The position numbers and the translations under genes were made by a program. Below the pieces are notes generated by a model. That model saw only the letters and a program-made list of their open reading frames with translations, had not been told where the DNA came from and ran no database searches. Source: Ananas comosus (taxonomy: Eukaryota; Streptophyta; Magnoliopsida; Poales; Bromeliaceae). Taken from it: a stretch of 64,000 nt of DNA. Location of the stretch: NCBI RefSeq assembly GCF_001540865.1, contig NC_033633.1, forward strand, positions 11,320,917 through 11,384,916, written 5' to 3'. This document shows positions 20,982 to 32,672 of the stretch, in pieces (positions within the stretch are counted from its first letter, which is position 1; each line of letters opens with the position of its first letter).

Positions 20982-23900
20982 ATGGATGGCGGAGCTCCGG
21001 CGGAGCTCCCTACCTGGGCGCGGTGGGAGGTCCCGATCTGCTTCGTGATCCTCGCGGCCCCCGCCGCGGCTTCGGCGGCCGCGATTTCTAGGGTTAGGTT
21101 CGACCCCCTCAAACCCCGCGATCTATGGATCCCGAGTTGCAAGAGGATGAGCCCTCTATGGCTCCTAGCCCTAAGGGGCCTCGCCCTCTTCGTGTTGTGT
21201 TGGTTGCTCCTCGAGATGGTTCTCCTCGACGGCGCCTTCGCCTTCTACTTCTACACGCAGTAAGATGCTCAGATCCCCACCCCCCGATTCACCATTGTTA
21301 TAATCTTCGGATGTAATTAGGGTTCTTCTTCTTCTGATATGTGATACTTGATGGAATTGTAGACGAGGAGTGTGATTAAATCATAGTATATGGCATCTCA
21401 TACTCAGATAAGTCACATTGTAGCGTCGGATTTATTATTTTGAAAAATCATGATTGTATATGGTTTGAATGATGTTTCGAAGGCATCAACATGTTGTTCG
21501 GCAAGTCTCTTTTCTTCTTTTTCAACAACAATTGTATCAATTTGTATGGGATATGATTAGATGTCTACGACAGCATAGTATACGCTGGGCCAGCAAGTTA
21601 CTTTCTCAGAATGCGAAAAATCATCTCTTAGGTGGAATGCTTTACTGTAGAATAGATGACTAGATAACTTGTTCGGACATCGAAACATACCCTTCATATC
21701 AAATTTAAGATTGCTACGAAGATACATGTGCGACCTCATATTATTCGGAAAGCATTGGATGGTTGTACTTACAACAACTATATGGAACTCCATATCTCTG
21801 TAATTCTACAATGTTGGTGCTAGTTTGTTAGAGTTCGTGGACCATTTCGAGTTTGTAGTTGACCAAAAAGTGGAAGCTTTAATTTCAAGCTTTTGGTTTT
21901 TGCTGTAGTCGGAAGCTATTGGAATGATTGTGATGAAGCAGTATTTAGTGCTTCTTCAAGTAGCTTTATCGAAACAGCACATACACATAAGTTCCCAAAA
22001 TCCGTTATTGCCTTTTCACTTCTTTATTATGTGCTTCATTCGTCTCGGCTTTGGTGGCGAACGCCCTAGCAATGTGCCTTCTAATTTCCTTTTGTGATTT
22101 TAAGGTACAATGCTTTGTCGAACAATTATAGAAACAAGAACTTTCTCATCAAAAGGAAAATTTTCATGTAGCTAACTCTTCTTATGCTGATGTGTTATGT
22201 AATTGCTTATAGCTACAGAGTTTCAAAGGTTGTGACATTGTTACCAATGCGATCTACAGTTAAGAGCAAGTGATCTGAACTATTCTTCTCTCTACAAACT
22301 ATCTGCAGGTGGACCTTTACATTAGTCATCATCTATTTTCTGGTCCGTGCTGCTCCCTCTTTGTACGACAAAGCAATACTATTCACTTGGTTCATTAGCA
22401 TATGCATGATTCATGTTTTCTCCTGCTTACCTATGTAAAACTTTTGCCTTTTGGGTTAGTTACAAATTTAGTTTTTGAAACTTGACACCGAGTTTAATTA
22501 CCTCCTTAGGGTTTCGAATTTTACAATTTGGTCTCTAAAGTTTGTTCTGAGTTATGACTGCTATGTAGGCTGGCGTTGAAAAATGCTATGCTAGCGACAT
22601 CTGCTATGATGCTGAGGTGGATTTTTTTTTTGACGATAGACTGAGGGATGTTGTTGGTTTGGAAAACAAACTTAACTATTGTTTAAATTGAAGTCGGAGC
22701 GGCAACTAAGTTCGGATCAATCTTCAAGGACTAAATTTGTAATTAACACTTGCCTTTTAATCTCAAAGAAAAACTTTTTTTTAAGAGCACGATATGTGAG
22801 CAAGCAGTTCTTCCTCTTCATTGAGCAAAGGAAGGACTTTATGCACCTATAGCTCTGCAAATTTCTCTTTCTTCGAAGAAGTTAAATGCATACTCATATC
22901 ATCTGTTGGACTTTTTATTTTTGTCAGCGTGATAGTCCCTCGCTTGTGTGTAGATTGCCACCTTTGTGTCTGCCCGTGGCTGCTGGAGTTATTCAAAGCA
23001 TTTCACTGCACATGTAGAAAACAGAGGACTTCTTAAAAGGGATGTTGAAGAGAACATAGATTCAACCGTGAATCCGGAAACCAATTCAAATGGAAAAGCT
23101 ATCAGATTTGGAAGCTCTTATGGGCAAGGAGATATAGAGCAAAAGGCTGGAATATTGGAAAATCTCATGCAAATCACCTATCAGGTTATTTTATCAGGAT
23201 TTGTAAATTGTTAAATCACAAAAATAGCTCTTCAATTCGTATCTTTCTTCAATTTTGATTAAGTTTTAGATTTTATAGAGAGTATAGATTACTGTCAGCG
23301 TTAGATTTTTCTTATATTGTTCATATTTAGTTCGTGTAAGATCGATAACCCATCTGTTGTAAACTTTTAGTTGATTAATACAACTTATGTTGTAAACCCT
23401 TCATTGATTGATACAACATATGCTGATTCCTTTTCTCGAACAGACGAGTGCAGGTGCCGTTGTGTTGACAGACATTGTGTTTTGGGGCCTACTTGTACCA
23501 TTTTTGTCGGTCGAACATTTTAGCCTCGACCTGGTTGGTATCTACTTGAATAATCTTTTTGTTAGATGCTTAAAGCTTGGTGTTTTCTTCCGAGCTTACA
23601 TGCATGTGCTAACTTATAATTGTGAAGTTCTTTCTTTGGAAATATTAGAATGTCTATAACTTTTATAACATTTCCATCCGCTTCTATCCTTAATTCCTCA
23701 TTGTAATCTCTTGTATACTACTCTTGTATTGGCTAATTCCAATTTTTAATAATATAATTCCCTGATTCTTGATGAAGTGTCACCATAAGTATGTGTCCAC
23801 AAAATTGATATAATTGGGGCAGTGCATATGACTATTATTGATTCTTTTTCTTTGTTTTTACCCAAAACTTTCTGTGTGATGCACTACTAGTCCGTTAATT

Positions 23901-25153
23901 TAGCCAAACTTCTCAAACTTACCTTTATCATGATCTGTGTGTGTAACATATTGTTTTCTACGCACTTAACGATCCATGACTTTTTGTTTTTACTTTTACC
24001 CTAACAAGTTATGGTTAAATTTACAAGCATTTTTCCTAGGTTTTTTTGTCATAGTCATGCTCGGATATCTTTATCATGATCGTATCTCTTCTTATCTCTT
24101 GACGATTGCTGAACTTTTATTGGCAGTTGATGGGGTGCATGCACAGCGTGAATGCTGTGTTCCTCCTCCTCGACACTGCCCTCAATAGCATGGTAGGTGG
24201 CTCTTATTCTAGCGATACTGCTATTCCTCAATCCTTTCTAATTTAGAGCCAGCGAGTTGAAACTTCTTTTTTTTTTTTTTTTTCCTCGCAGCCATTTCCA
24301 TGGTTTCGCATTTCGTATTTTGTTCTCTGGAGCTGCGTATATGTCGCCTTTCAGTGGGTCCTCCATGCTTGTGGCTTTTCATGGTGAGCATTTTATGTTC
24401 CTTCATGCTTGCTTGCCCTAGCTTATTAAACCGCTCTGCTACTCCCGTAAGCGTTATCTAGGCATTTAGCAAGAATCTGGAGCTTGTCCTGTGACAAAAA
24501 GTTGAAATAACCTTCTGCTCCAAGGCAAAAGCTCCAATTTGAAGCTTCTGCTTCTGCTGCAGCCGGCAACTGTTGGGAAGTTTTAACTGAAATAGCTTCT
24601 ACAACTGCTCCTACAATATCTTTACTCAGACAACACTTCTCCAAAAGTTTCAGTCAGGCAAAACAGGCACTACATAAACAATGATGTTGCTTTCTGTGTC
24701 TTCCCTTGAGTATATATAACTCTGAAACAAACAAGAAAAAGAAGAGGAATCAAATTACAAATTGACACGCCTCTTTTGTAGAGACATGAATCGACAAAGA
24801 TTACCATCGAAACTAAATGCGGAATTATATCACATATTATATAGTTAAGATAAACTTGCTCCATGCATTACAATGTGACATATGAACTGATTAAATGACT
24901 CCTTTTCAGGTGGCCTTATCCTTTCCTCGAGCTTTCGACCCCTTGGGCGCCGATGTGGTAAGTGTCAGTTCCTTTCGTCTTAACCTTTCCCTTACATTAA
25001 CAAAAGCTTGATAGTCGACGACGACAACGTCACAGGTATCTGAGCTTGGCATTGATACACATCCCGTGCTTCGGATTGTACGCAGTGATTGTAAAAGCCA
25101 AAGTATCATTTCTCTCTAAGTTCTTCCCCCAAGCCTACATTAGGCCATGTTAA
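20982..25153 (+). CDS. Multipass membrane protein, Rolling-stone/FAR-17a-AIG1-like plant family
   Basis: Eight exons (20982-21259, 22309-22342, 22954-23184, 23444-23533, 24127-24192, 24292-24383, 24910-24957, 25036-25153) join in frame to 318 residues. Hydrophobic segments alternate with loops: around residues 17-36, 57-92 with FAFYFYTQWTFTLVIIYF, then VVLTDIVFWGLLVPFL, HSVNAVFLLLDTALN, WFRISYFVLWSCVYVAFQW and a C-terminal IHIPCFGLYAVIV. A polar loop of about 70 residues follows the SARGCW motif. The WTFTLV, MHSVNAVFLLLDTALNS and WWPYPFLELSTPWAPMW motifs are those I recall from a plant family of uncharacterised transmembrane proteins. No enzymatic role can be assigned. Introns hold several miniature repeats, including a MITE at 22453-22749. 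Confidence 0.88.
22453..22749. mobile_element. GGGTTAGTTAC Mutator-like MITE in intron 2
   Basis: A 297-bp element starts GGGTTAGTTACAAATTTAG and ends with the imperfect inverse CTAAATTTGTAATTAACAC. It is flanked by a perfect 9-bp repeat TTGCCTTTT at 22444-22452 and 22750-22758. A related, more diverged copy lies in an ACLA intron near 48719-49080. Confidence 0.82.
24443..24640. repeat. AGCTTCTGCTG-family intronic repeat
   Basis: Contains GGCATTTAGCAAGAATCTGGAGC, AAAGCTCCAATTTGAAGCTTC and TTCTGCTTCTGCTGCAG-type blocks shared with copies at 27925-28615, 31020-31125, 46255-46505 and 49740-49960. It lies in intron 6 of the membrane-protein gene. Confidence 0.55.
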
Positions 25154-26046
25154 CTTTGCGGTACGCATCCGCGTTTCGTCGTGTTACATTAACTATATTA
25201 ATTGTGCAGTGAATTTTTCGCACATTTATTTAGAATTATTTTGTTGTATACATCTTTTCCTTTTGTTTACTTATTATTAATCATAGTTTTGGTTGCTGTT
25301 TGGATGGGAGTCTCCTTTATACATGGATTTGCTAATTTCTTCTTTTAAGCTATGTTTGATTTGAAAACGAGTTTTTTTTTTTTTAATTTCCGGGATAAGT
25401 ATAATTGTTCGTCTCCAAAGCTTAAGTTGTCAAAGAGCAATGTTTTAATCATTTCATGATCAATTGCAGTACGATCTTAACGCTATTATGATTTAGACGG
25501 TTTATCGTCTTTTCGCTATTTCCATGAAACAAGGAAACTAAAGCTTTTACGATCAAAATTAAAGTTGATGTTAGGTTCACTAACAAATCTTACACCTCTT
25601 TATCCAATGGTTCATGTTGTGTTCTTACTTTGTCAATTTTTATTACTATTAAAAATTTAAAAAAAATTAAAACTTTAGGAATTATGAAAACTTAAAAACT
25701 TTTTGGTAAATTCAGTAAACCTAAGAATCTGTAGTAGTTTTTTTTTAATACGACGAAAATTGAAGTGAGATTCTGAATTCTAAAAGTAAAATTATAGACT
25801 TTAGACAATAGCTCAAATTGCGTCTGATTGAGCAACACTATATTTTACAGCAGAGAGAAATTATCACCTATATTCTAAAATTTTACTGATAAATTATCAG
25901 ATAGATATAATCTGTAGCATCTAAAAGGCCATAATTGTGCCTCATTCATAGCATTCAATTAACATTACAAAAATTAATATATAGATATTTCGAAATATTT
26001 TGTATATATATCACGAGATGTGCTCATACACCAGGTGCACGCAAAA
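25154..26046. other. 3' flank and intergenic DNA, no gene seen
   Basis: AT-rich. It probably includes the 3' untranslated region of the preceding gene. I see no coding similarity. Confidence 0.5.
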
Positions 26047-26055
26047 TGGACTGGA

Positions 26056-26768
26056 GGGCTTTTTTTGCAAATAGCCCCTGAGCAATTTTTATTTTAAAAA
26101 TAGCCCTATCAAAATTAAAATTACAAAAATGGTCTTGTCCCTGCCACGCAAGCGCCACGTCAGCGCCACTCAGACAGTGCTGGGGCAGGGTATTAAGTTG
26201 AAAACGGTGAATCATTCACCGTGTCTAAACACGGTGAATGGTTCACCGTGTTTAGTACGTTATTTTTGTATATTGAAAAGTGGAATAAGGAGTAGGGATG
26301 TCAATAGATATGGATATCCGAAATATTATCCGAATCCAAACCCGAATAAATTATATATATATATATATACGTAATTTATTTTTGTTTATTTATACAATAT
26401 ATAANATATATAATTTATTCGGGTTTGAATTTGGATAATATTTCGGATATCCATACCTATTGACATCCCTACTCTTTATTCCACTTTTTAATATATAAAA
26501 AATACGTAACATCCCTACTCTTTATTCCACTTTTTAATATATAAAAAATACGTAGCGAAAAATACGTACTAAACACGGTGAACCATTCACCGTGTTTGAA
26601 GACGGTGAATGGTTCACCGTGTTCAACTTAACACACGGCCCAGCCCTGCCCGCGTGGCGCTGACGTTGCGCATGCGTGGCAGGCCCAGGGCCATTTTTGC
26701 AAATTAAATTTTGACAGGGCAATTTTTAAAATAAAAATTTGCCAGGGGTCTAAATGCAAAAAAAGCCC
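26056..26768. mobile_element. Foldback Mutator-like element with 9-bp target duplication
   Basis: The 713-bp element starts GGGCTTTTTTTGC and ends GCAAAAAAAGCCC. It is flanked by a perfect 9-bp repeat TGGACTGGA (26047-26055 and 26769-26777). Nearly the whole length is an imperfect palindrome. From outside in, both arms carry TTTTTATTTTAAAAAT, a GC-rich block with GCGTGGC or its inverse, two CGGTGAAT/ATTCACCG dyads, and a CCGAATCCAAACCCGAAT block. An N at 26405 lies in the TA-rich loop. The right arm has an extra tandem copy of a block with CTACTCTTTATTCCACTTTT. No transposase is encoded. Confidence 0.88.
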
Positions 26769-26932
26769 TGGACTGGAGGTTGCGGTCCAATGTCTCGCGG
26801 GTGTTACAATAACGAACCAATCCACACTACATCTCAACTGATTCCTGGAAACGAACGGTTGAGATCAATCGGTTCCTAACCCGATCATTTATTCCGCGAG
26901 ACACCACACCGTTGTTCGCTCCTTTAAATACC

Positions 26933-27008
26933 TTCCCCGCTCGATACTCCGAACCCTAACCCTAGCCGTCACCTTCCCCTTCCACTCCTGAACCCTAACC
27001 CTAGCCGT
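26933..27008 (+). promoter_or_regulatory. TATA box and telo-boxes of the ubiquitin-eS31 gene
   Basis: TTTAAATA at 26933-26940 is a plausible TATA box about 100 bases before the start codon. Two copies of GAACCCTAACCCTAGCCGT follow at about 26950 and 26990, each holding the ACCCTA telo-box. Telo-boxes near the transcription start are characteristic of plant ribosomal-protein genes. The duplication of a roughly 40-base leader segment is visible directly. Confidence 0.65.
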
Positions 27009-27010
27009 AG

Positions 27011-27514
<504 letters not shown>

Positions 27515-27924
27515 TTTAAAAAAGAAAACAAAATCCTTTTTTGAGGAGAAATTTGGGTTGTTTTTGAGTTTCTGGGAACATTATTGCAATTCAATGAAAG
27601 GTAGGGTTTTCGGTTGTTTCATGGTTAATGTTAAATTTTGTTCGTCGGATATTAAGAATTCGAGATAATTATGAAGACTCATTTTGATTTTTGAACATGT
27701 ATCATCGTTAAAAAATTGATTTTCAATATCTATGTTGTGTTTTTTGATGTTGATGGTGGATTTGTCGTTGATTCTGAGCATGTATCTCTGTCTTGATGAT
27801 CTCATACACGAATGGAGATGGAGATGTGAGGGAATGGACAATTTCTTAGGAACAAAAGTTTCATATAAAGTATTACTCATAGAAAATTCTTAAATTGGAG
27901 ATGGAGATGTATTTACATTCCAAG
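27515..27924. other. 3' flank of the eS31 gene
   Basis: Probably 3' untranslated and flanking DNA. No gene is recognisable. Confidence 0.5.
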
Positions 27925-28615
27925 ACCATCAAGAGCCTGCTTGGCCCTGTTCTTGTGTCTGCTTCCGCCAGCAGCAGCAGTCTCTAGTAGACACTCAGCA
28001 AAGAGAAAATTTTAAAGCTTCTGCAGTAGCGGAAAGCGGATATTTTAGAATAATATATCTCCTTAGTAGGAGAGCACTATTTAGACATTACTTCGCCAAC
28101 TACACTCTGCTAAACAGGCCTGCAGCAGCAGCAGCAGTCTCTAGTTGAGCATTTAGCAAAGAGAAATTTTTGGAGCTTCTGCTGTAGCGGAAAGCACCAT
28201 TTCTCATGATCTGAGATTTTAGAATAATGTTTCTCCTTATATCGCCATTTCGACATCACTTCGGCCACTACTGCACTCTGCTAAACAGGCCTGCAGCAGC
28301 AGCAGTCTCTAGTTGAGCATTCAGCAAAGAGAAAATTTTGGAGCTTCTGCTGTAGTGGAAAGCTCTATTTGTCACGATCGCATAATTTAGTAAAATATTT
28401 CTTCTGAAAGCACTATTTAGACATCACTTCATCAACGACACTCTGGTGAACAGGCCCGCAGCAGCAGTCTCTGGTAGAGCATTTGACAAACAGAATTGGA
28501 GCTTCTGCTGCAGCAGAAAGCTCTGTTTGTCATGATTTTTTGTTAAAATATTTCTTCCCTTAAAGCACCATTTAGACATCACTTGGTCGACTTCGCTCTG
28601 CTGAACAGGTCCTAA
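27925..28615. repeat. Four-copy tandem array of the AGCTTCTGCTG family
   Basis: Four diverged units of about 160-180 bp run head to tail, starting near 27945, 28115, 28290 and 28450. Each has (GCAGCA)n-GTCTCTAGT, GAGCATTTAGCAAAGAGAAA, GGAGCTTCTGCTGTAGCGGAAAGC, CACTATTTAGACATCACTTC and CACTCTGCTAAACAGGCC. No coding frame persists through the units. Confidence 0.75.
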
Positions 28616-30590
28616 ATCAGAAAAGTGACTAGTTTGTTTGATGGCCTGAATTGAAAAGTTTGAGTTGGATGCACAGCTTCCGACTCCTTATACAGTTTCA
28701 TATTTGGATGTTTTTTTAATAGAATATTGCTAACCATTCAGAGGGGTTATGCGTTTTTCGCCCATCACTGCATGTTATAATAGGAGAGCCATGAGATGGA
28801 GATACAAAGTGGGAAAAAGGATTTTCTGTTCTTCCTTTGATTGGTAATGCAAATTAGAGTTGTCTTGTTGGGTGATGTTGGTTCTGATCCAAACCTTGTG
28901 AATTTTGAATGATTGTCTTGATCTGAATGGTCGATCTTGTTTCCGAACACCCCTATTTTAAGATTCAATTTTTATGATCTTTCGCTTGTAAGCTTGCTTC
29001 TCAAGTCGCTCTTTGCATGCGGCCTCTTCATTAATTTTATTGTCTATCTCTTCAAATGCATTTTTGTTGCTTGCTGATGGCAATGTAACTATAATTCGCC
29101 TTCGGCCTAGAGTAAAAAGAATCACATGATAAGATGCGATCAAAAACTATTTTGCTATAGAGATGGGGATTGAATGAGGTCTTGATGATCGGTTCATTTG
29201 GTTTATTCTGAGGGTTCTGATTTGGAACTAATCGTCGGAGTAAATTGATTTGGTGGTTTGAATTCCTTTGCTTGTGCATTATTTGGAGTTGGAATTTCGA
29301 AAGTTTTTGTTTTTGCTGTTGCTGTTGCTGTTGCTGTTGTTGTTGTATGAGGACTAGTTGATAATGTGTTCCTAAAAGCATTTAATTTTATACTTTCGGA
29401 AGAGTCAAAAAAAAAAAGTCCAGAAGCATTTTCAATCTCTTTGCTTCTGCTGTAAAATTGCGGCGGTTGTCGCTGCAATTTTATATTTCTAGCATGAACG
29501 ATGGACAGATCGAAAAATACTTCTGAAAGTGTAAAACTAAGTTCTGTTAGAACAGCATCATCGAAATAGGCCTTGGTCTCGCGAGAACTACGGCGAGCTC
29601 GAAATTGTAGGGTTTTGAAGATGTGGTGCTTTTCCTCGTCGCAGTGTTGTCGTTGGTCGAAAATTGTTTTCATTGTGTGTGAATACCCCCCCAAAAACAA
29701 GAACTTCTGGGAATTGGTAATCTAACTCCGTGCTTAGAATCATCCACAACTTTTAGAAAGGGAGAAAACAAACAGCTTTTCTTGAACACAATAATGGCGA
29801 ATTTTTCATTTCGTTGGCGATGAACACCGAACTTAAGACTTGTATATCGTGAAGTTCGAGTTATGCTTCCTTTGGATTGAGAGAATCGCAAAGAGTAGAA
29901 TCATTTTCTTGCTTAACTTGCGTTTGAATTCGACACTACGAGTACAGATTCTTTGCATATCCGGAGCGCATAAAACCTCGCACATCTATCCTCATTGCTC
30001 GGCAAAGCTCAAGATCACCATCAACATTTGATTTGCACCTACATTTCAGATGAAATGTAGGATCAGCACCTCGGATTTGCAAAGAATCTGCACTCGTATT
30101 GTACTTCGAAAAATGTTATCTAGTTATAGTTAGTATTAACATTTCATTGAAGTTTTATTCAAGCCGTTTCGTACAAGCTACAATTAATTTCAAACCTAAA
30201 ATGAGCTGGAGCTGGATTATCCCAACTGGTCTCAATTTCGAGCCGAACACGAGCTGGCCCTAGGGTAGAACCCTTACTCTCGTCAATTTATACTTTAAAA
30301 CCAAGATTTGGAAAAGAGGGTTCAATTTGCTCAACTCAAACTTTAAAATAAAACAAAGTTACAAACAATGACTTGGTCTTTCAATTGAGAAAACATGATC
30401 AATCCAAACAATACAAAGCATTCACTTTTTTTTCCCAACCCCCCATAAACTTTGTCTCACCCATAACAAAGAAGTTTAAGAAACATTCACTGCCCACTCA
30501 ATCCCCACAATGCATGAACTAGTCAATAAATGAAATTCACCCAATCAATTTCAACAGTTGCTTACAATCCATTCATCACCAAATTGATTC
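28616..30590. other. Intergenic DNA with repeat fragments and a large hairpin
   Basis: An AGCTTCTGCTG-like fragment is at 29420-29590 and a CTGTTG/TTGCTG run at 29306-29345. An inverted repeat spans 29938-30097. The minus-strand open frame 29203-29700 is low-complexity (Thr-Ala runs from the trinucleotide repeat) and matches no family I know. Confidence 0.45.
29938..30097. repeat. Imperfect 160-base inverted repeat with inner perfect hairpin
   Basis: Outer arms ACGAGTACAGATTCTTTGCA and TGCAAAGAATCTGCACTCGT pair with one mismatch across the tested 20 bases. Between them, CCTACATTTCA and TGAAATGTAGG form a perfect 11-bp stem with a two-base loop at 30038-30061. The middle of the large loop does not pair well. 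Confidence 0.7.
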
Positions 30591-30591
30591 T

Positions 30592-30599
30592 TATAAATT
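30592..30599 (+). promoter_or_regulatory. TATA box of the peroxidase gene
   Basis: TATAAATT lies 72 bases before the start codon. A short TA run and a CT run (30640-30668) fill the leader between them. Confidence 0.55.
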
Positions 30600-30670
30600 C
30601 CACTTCAACTCTCTTCATCCTCTCATAACATATGTATTTATATATATATATCTCTCTCTCTCTCTCTAAA

Positions 30671-31943
30671 ATGATGCATAAGTATCATGTTCATGCACTA
30701 TGGTTTGTGATCACACTCTTTCTTGTTGTACACCAGCTGTTTTCGCCGACGGTGGCGGCATTAGAAGTCGATTACTACCGCCTGACGTGCCCGATGGCGG
30801 AGAAGATCGTCAGGCGGACGGTGACGAGAGCGGTGGACAGGGATCGCGGTTTGGCCCCCGCGCTGATAAGGATGCACTTCCATGACTGCTTTGTTAGGGT
30901 AACATAGATCAGCTTCTACTTTCTCTCTTCCGATCGACTTGCGCGCGTTTATTGCTTTTGAATTTTATCTCTATTTCGATGTAGAATGAGTATGAATTGC
31001 TTTTTAAGTCGAGCGAATTCAAAACTAATGCTTCTTCGAACAGTATTGCTCAGAAAGAGGCATTACCGAAACTCAGATATTCTGCTTTTGCTGCAGCAAA
31101 AAGCTGTCAAAGTGATTTTGTTTAATAACTAACTGGAACTGCGTGCCGCGTGATCGGCAGGGCTGCGATGCGTCTATCCTTCTCGACCCGACCGCAACGA
31201 ACCGGACGGAAAAGCTGAGCCCCGCCAACACCCCGAGCCTCCGCGGCTACGAAGTAGTCGACGAAGCTAAGGCCCGGCTCGAGTCCCACTGCCCGCAGAC
31301 CGTCTCCTGTGCCGACATTATCGCCTTCGCGGCCCGCGACAGCGCCTGCCTGGCTGGTGGCCCCGAGTACGCCGTCCCCGCGGGCCGCCGCGACGGCGCA
31401 GTCTCCCGAGAATCCGAAGTCCTCCCAAACCTCCCCCTCCCAAACTCCACTCTTGACCAGCTCATCCAAATCTTCTCCTCTAAGGGGCTCGCCGTCGAAC
31501 ACCTAGTGGCGCTCTCCGGCGCACACTCCGTCGGCGTCTCGCATTGCTCGTCCTTCGCCCACCGGCTCTACGGCTTCAACGCCACGCACGCGCAAGACCC
31601 CGCATTGGACCGGAGCTTCGCGAGCCTTCTGAAGGCGAATTGTCCCCCGTCGTCGGGGACTGACACGGCACGGACCGACCCCACTGTGCCGCTGGACTCG
31701 AAAGCGTCAGACCGGCTGGACGTGAGGTACTACATGAACCTGATGGCTGGGAGGGGGCTGCTGGGGTCGGACCAGGCGCTGGTCAGCGGCCCGGTGACAG
31801 CGGCGCTGGTGGCAGTGCATGCCGCGGAGCCGTGGCGGTGGAAGGAGGAGTTCGCGGCGGCGATGGTGAGGATGGGATCCATAGAAGTGCTCACTGGAGA
31901 GGAAGGAGAGGTGAGGAAGGATTGTAGGGCGGTGAATGGTTAG
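30671..31943 (+). CDS. Class III (secretory) peroxidase
   Basis: Two exons, 30671-30898 and 31161-31943, give 336 residues. A signal peptide (about residues 8-30, rich in Leu/Val/Phe, ending near VAA) directs secretion. Catalytic distal Arg67 and His71 lie in RMHFHDCFV; GCDASILLD follows with calcium ligands; the proximal haem His is in LSGAHSVG. Cysteines of the four expected disulphides are present, as is RLDVRYYMNLMAGRGLLGSDQAL. The enzyme uses hydrogen peroxide to oxidise phenolics, typically lignin monomers in the wall. One intron remains, whereas many family members have three. Near the C-terminus AEPWRWKEEFAAAMVRMG departs a little from the common Phe-rich version. The intron carries an AGCTTCTGCTG-type repeat fragment at 31020-31125. 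Confidence 0.95.
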
Positions 31944-32672
31944 CCGCAGTTGTGTGAAATTGTTTGTTGAATTGTATGTTTCTATTGCAAATCTCTGTTG
32001 TGGTACTTTCTTGAATGATTAATAATGCGGTAGCTAAAAGCACTACATTTATACGGTAAAAAAATAAAAAAAAATCTAAAAGTGCTTTTTATCTTTTCTC
32101 CTCTCTGATACTATAAATCATAACAGCAACAATCGTCGGAACAGAATATGATTACATGCTTAAGTTTTTTGAGTCTCACAAAGTTTAAAAATACTTTTAG
32201 TCACTACATTAACGAACTAGGCGTAAGTACTTAACTGTAACATAGAACAAATTTCAGATTCTAAATTGTAACAATTGAAACTACAAAGGATATGATAAAT
32301 TACTTCATGGGGTGTTCTTTTTGGACAATTTTCATGGAGTTGTCACAGATTATAGCAGATGAAAGAGAATTACATGTAACACAAACTTCAACAGTAGCAA
32401 TGTTACTAAACTTACAAACCCAATCAACAGGGGAAAAAAAATACCTAAAAAAAAACAGAAGAAACAAACTACAATCAATCACACCATACAAAGGCAAAAG
32501 TTTATAATTATCACCTGCATAATTTAGCTACTGAGAACAATTACAACAGCCATTTAAGATAGATACTCTACATGAATCAAAAAAAAGAAAGGTTCAAAAA
32601 GAGGGGTTCAAAGAATGGGGCAAAAAAAACGAAGATAGGCATTTGTTGTGTGGCCACCTCTTTTAAAATTTC
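31944..32672. other. Convergent 3' flanks of peroxidase and importin genes
   Basis: Short A/T-rich interval between the stop of the peroxidase (+) and the stop of the importin-like gene (-). No further gene seen; small open frames on both strands look random. Confidence 0.5.

Noticed and set aside
29203..29700. 165-residue minus-strand open frame
   Set aside because: Thr-Ala repeats come from a trinucleotide run, and part overlaps an AGCTTCTGCTG repeat; no similarity recognised.
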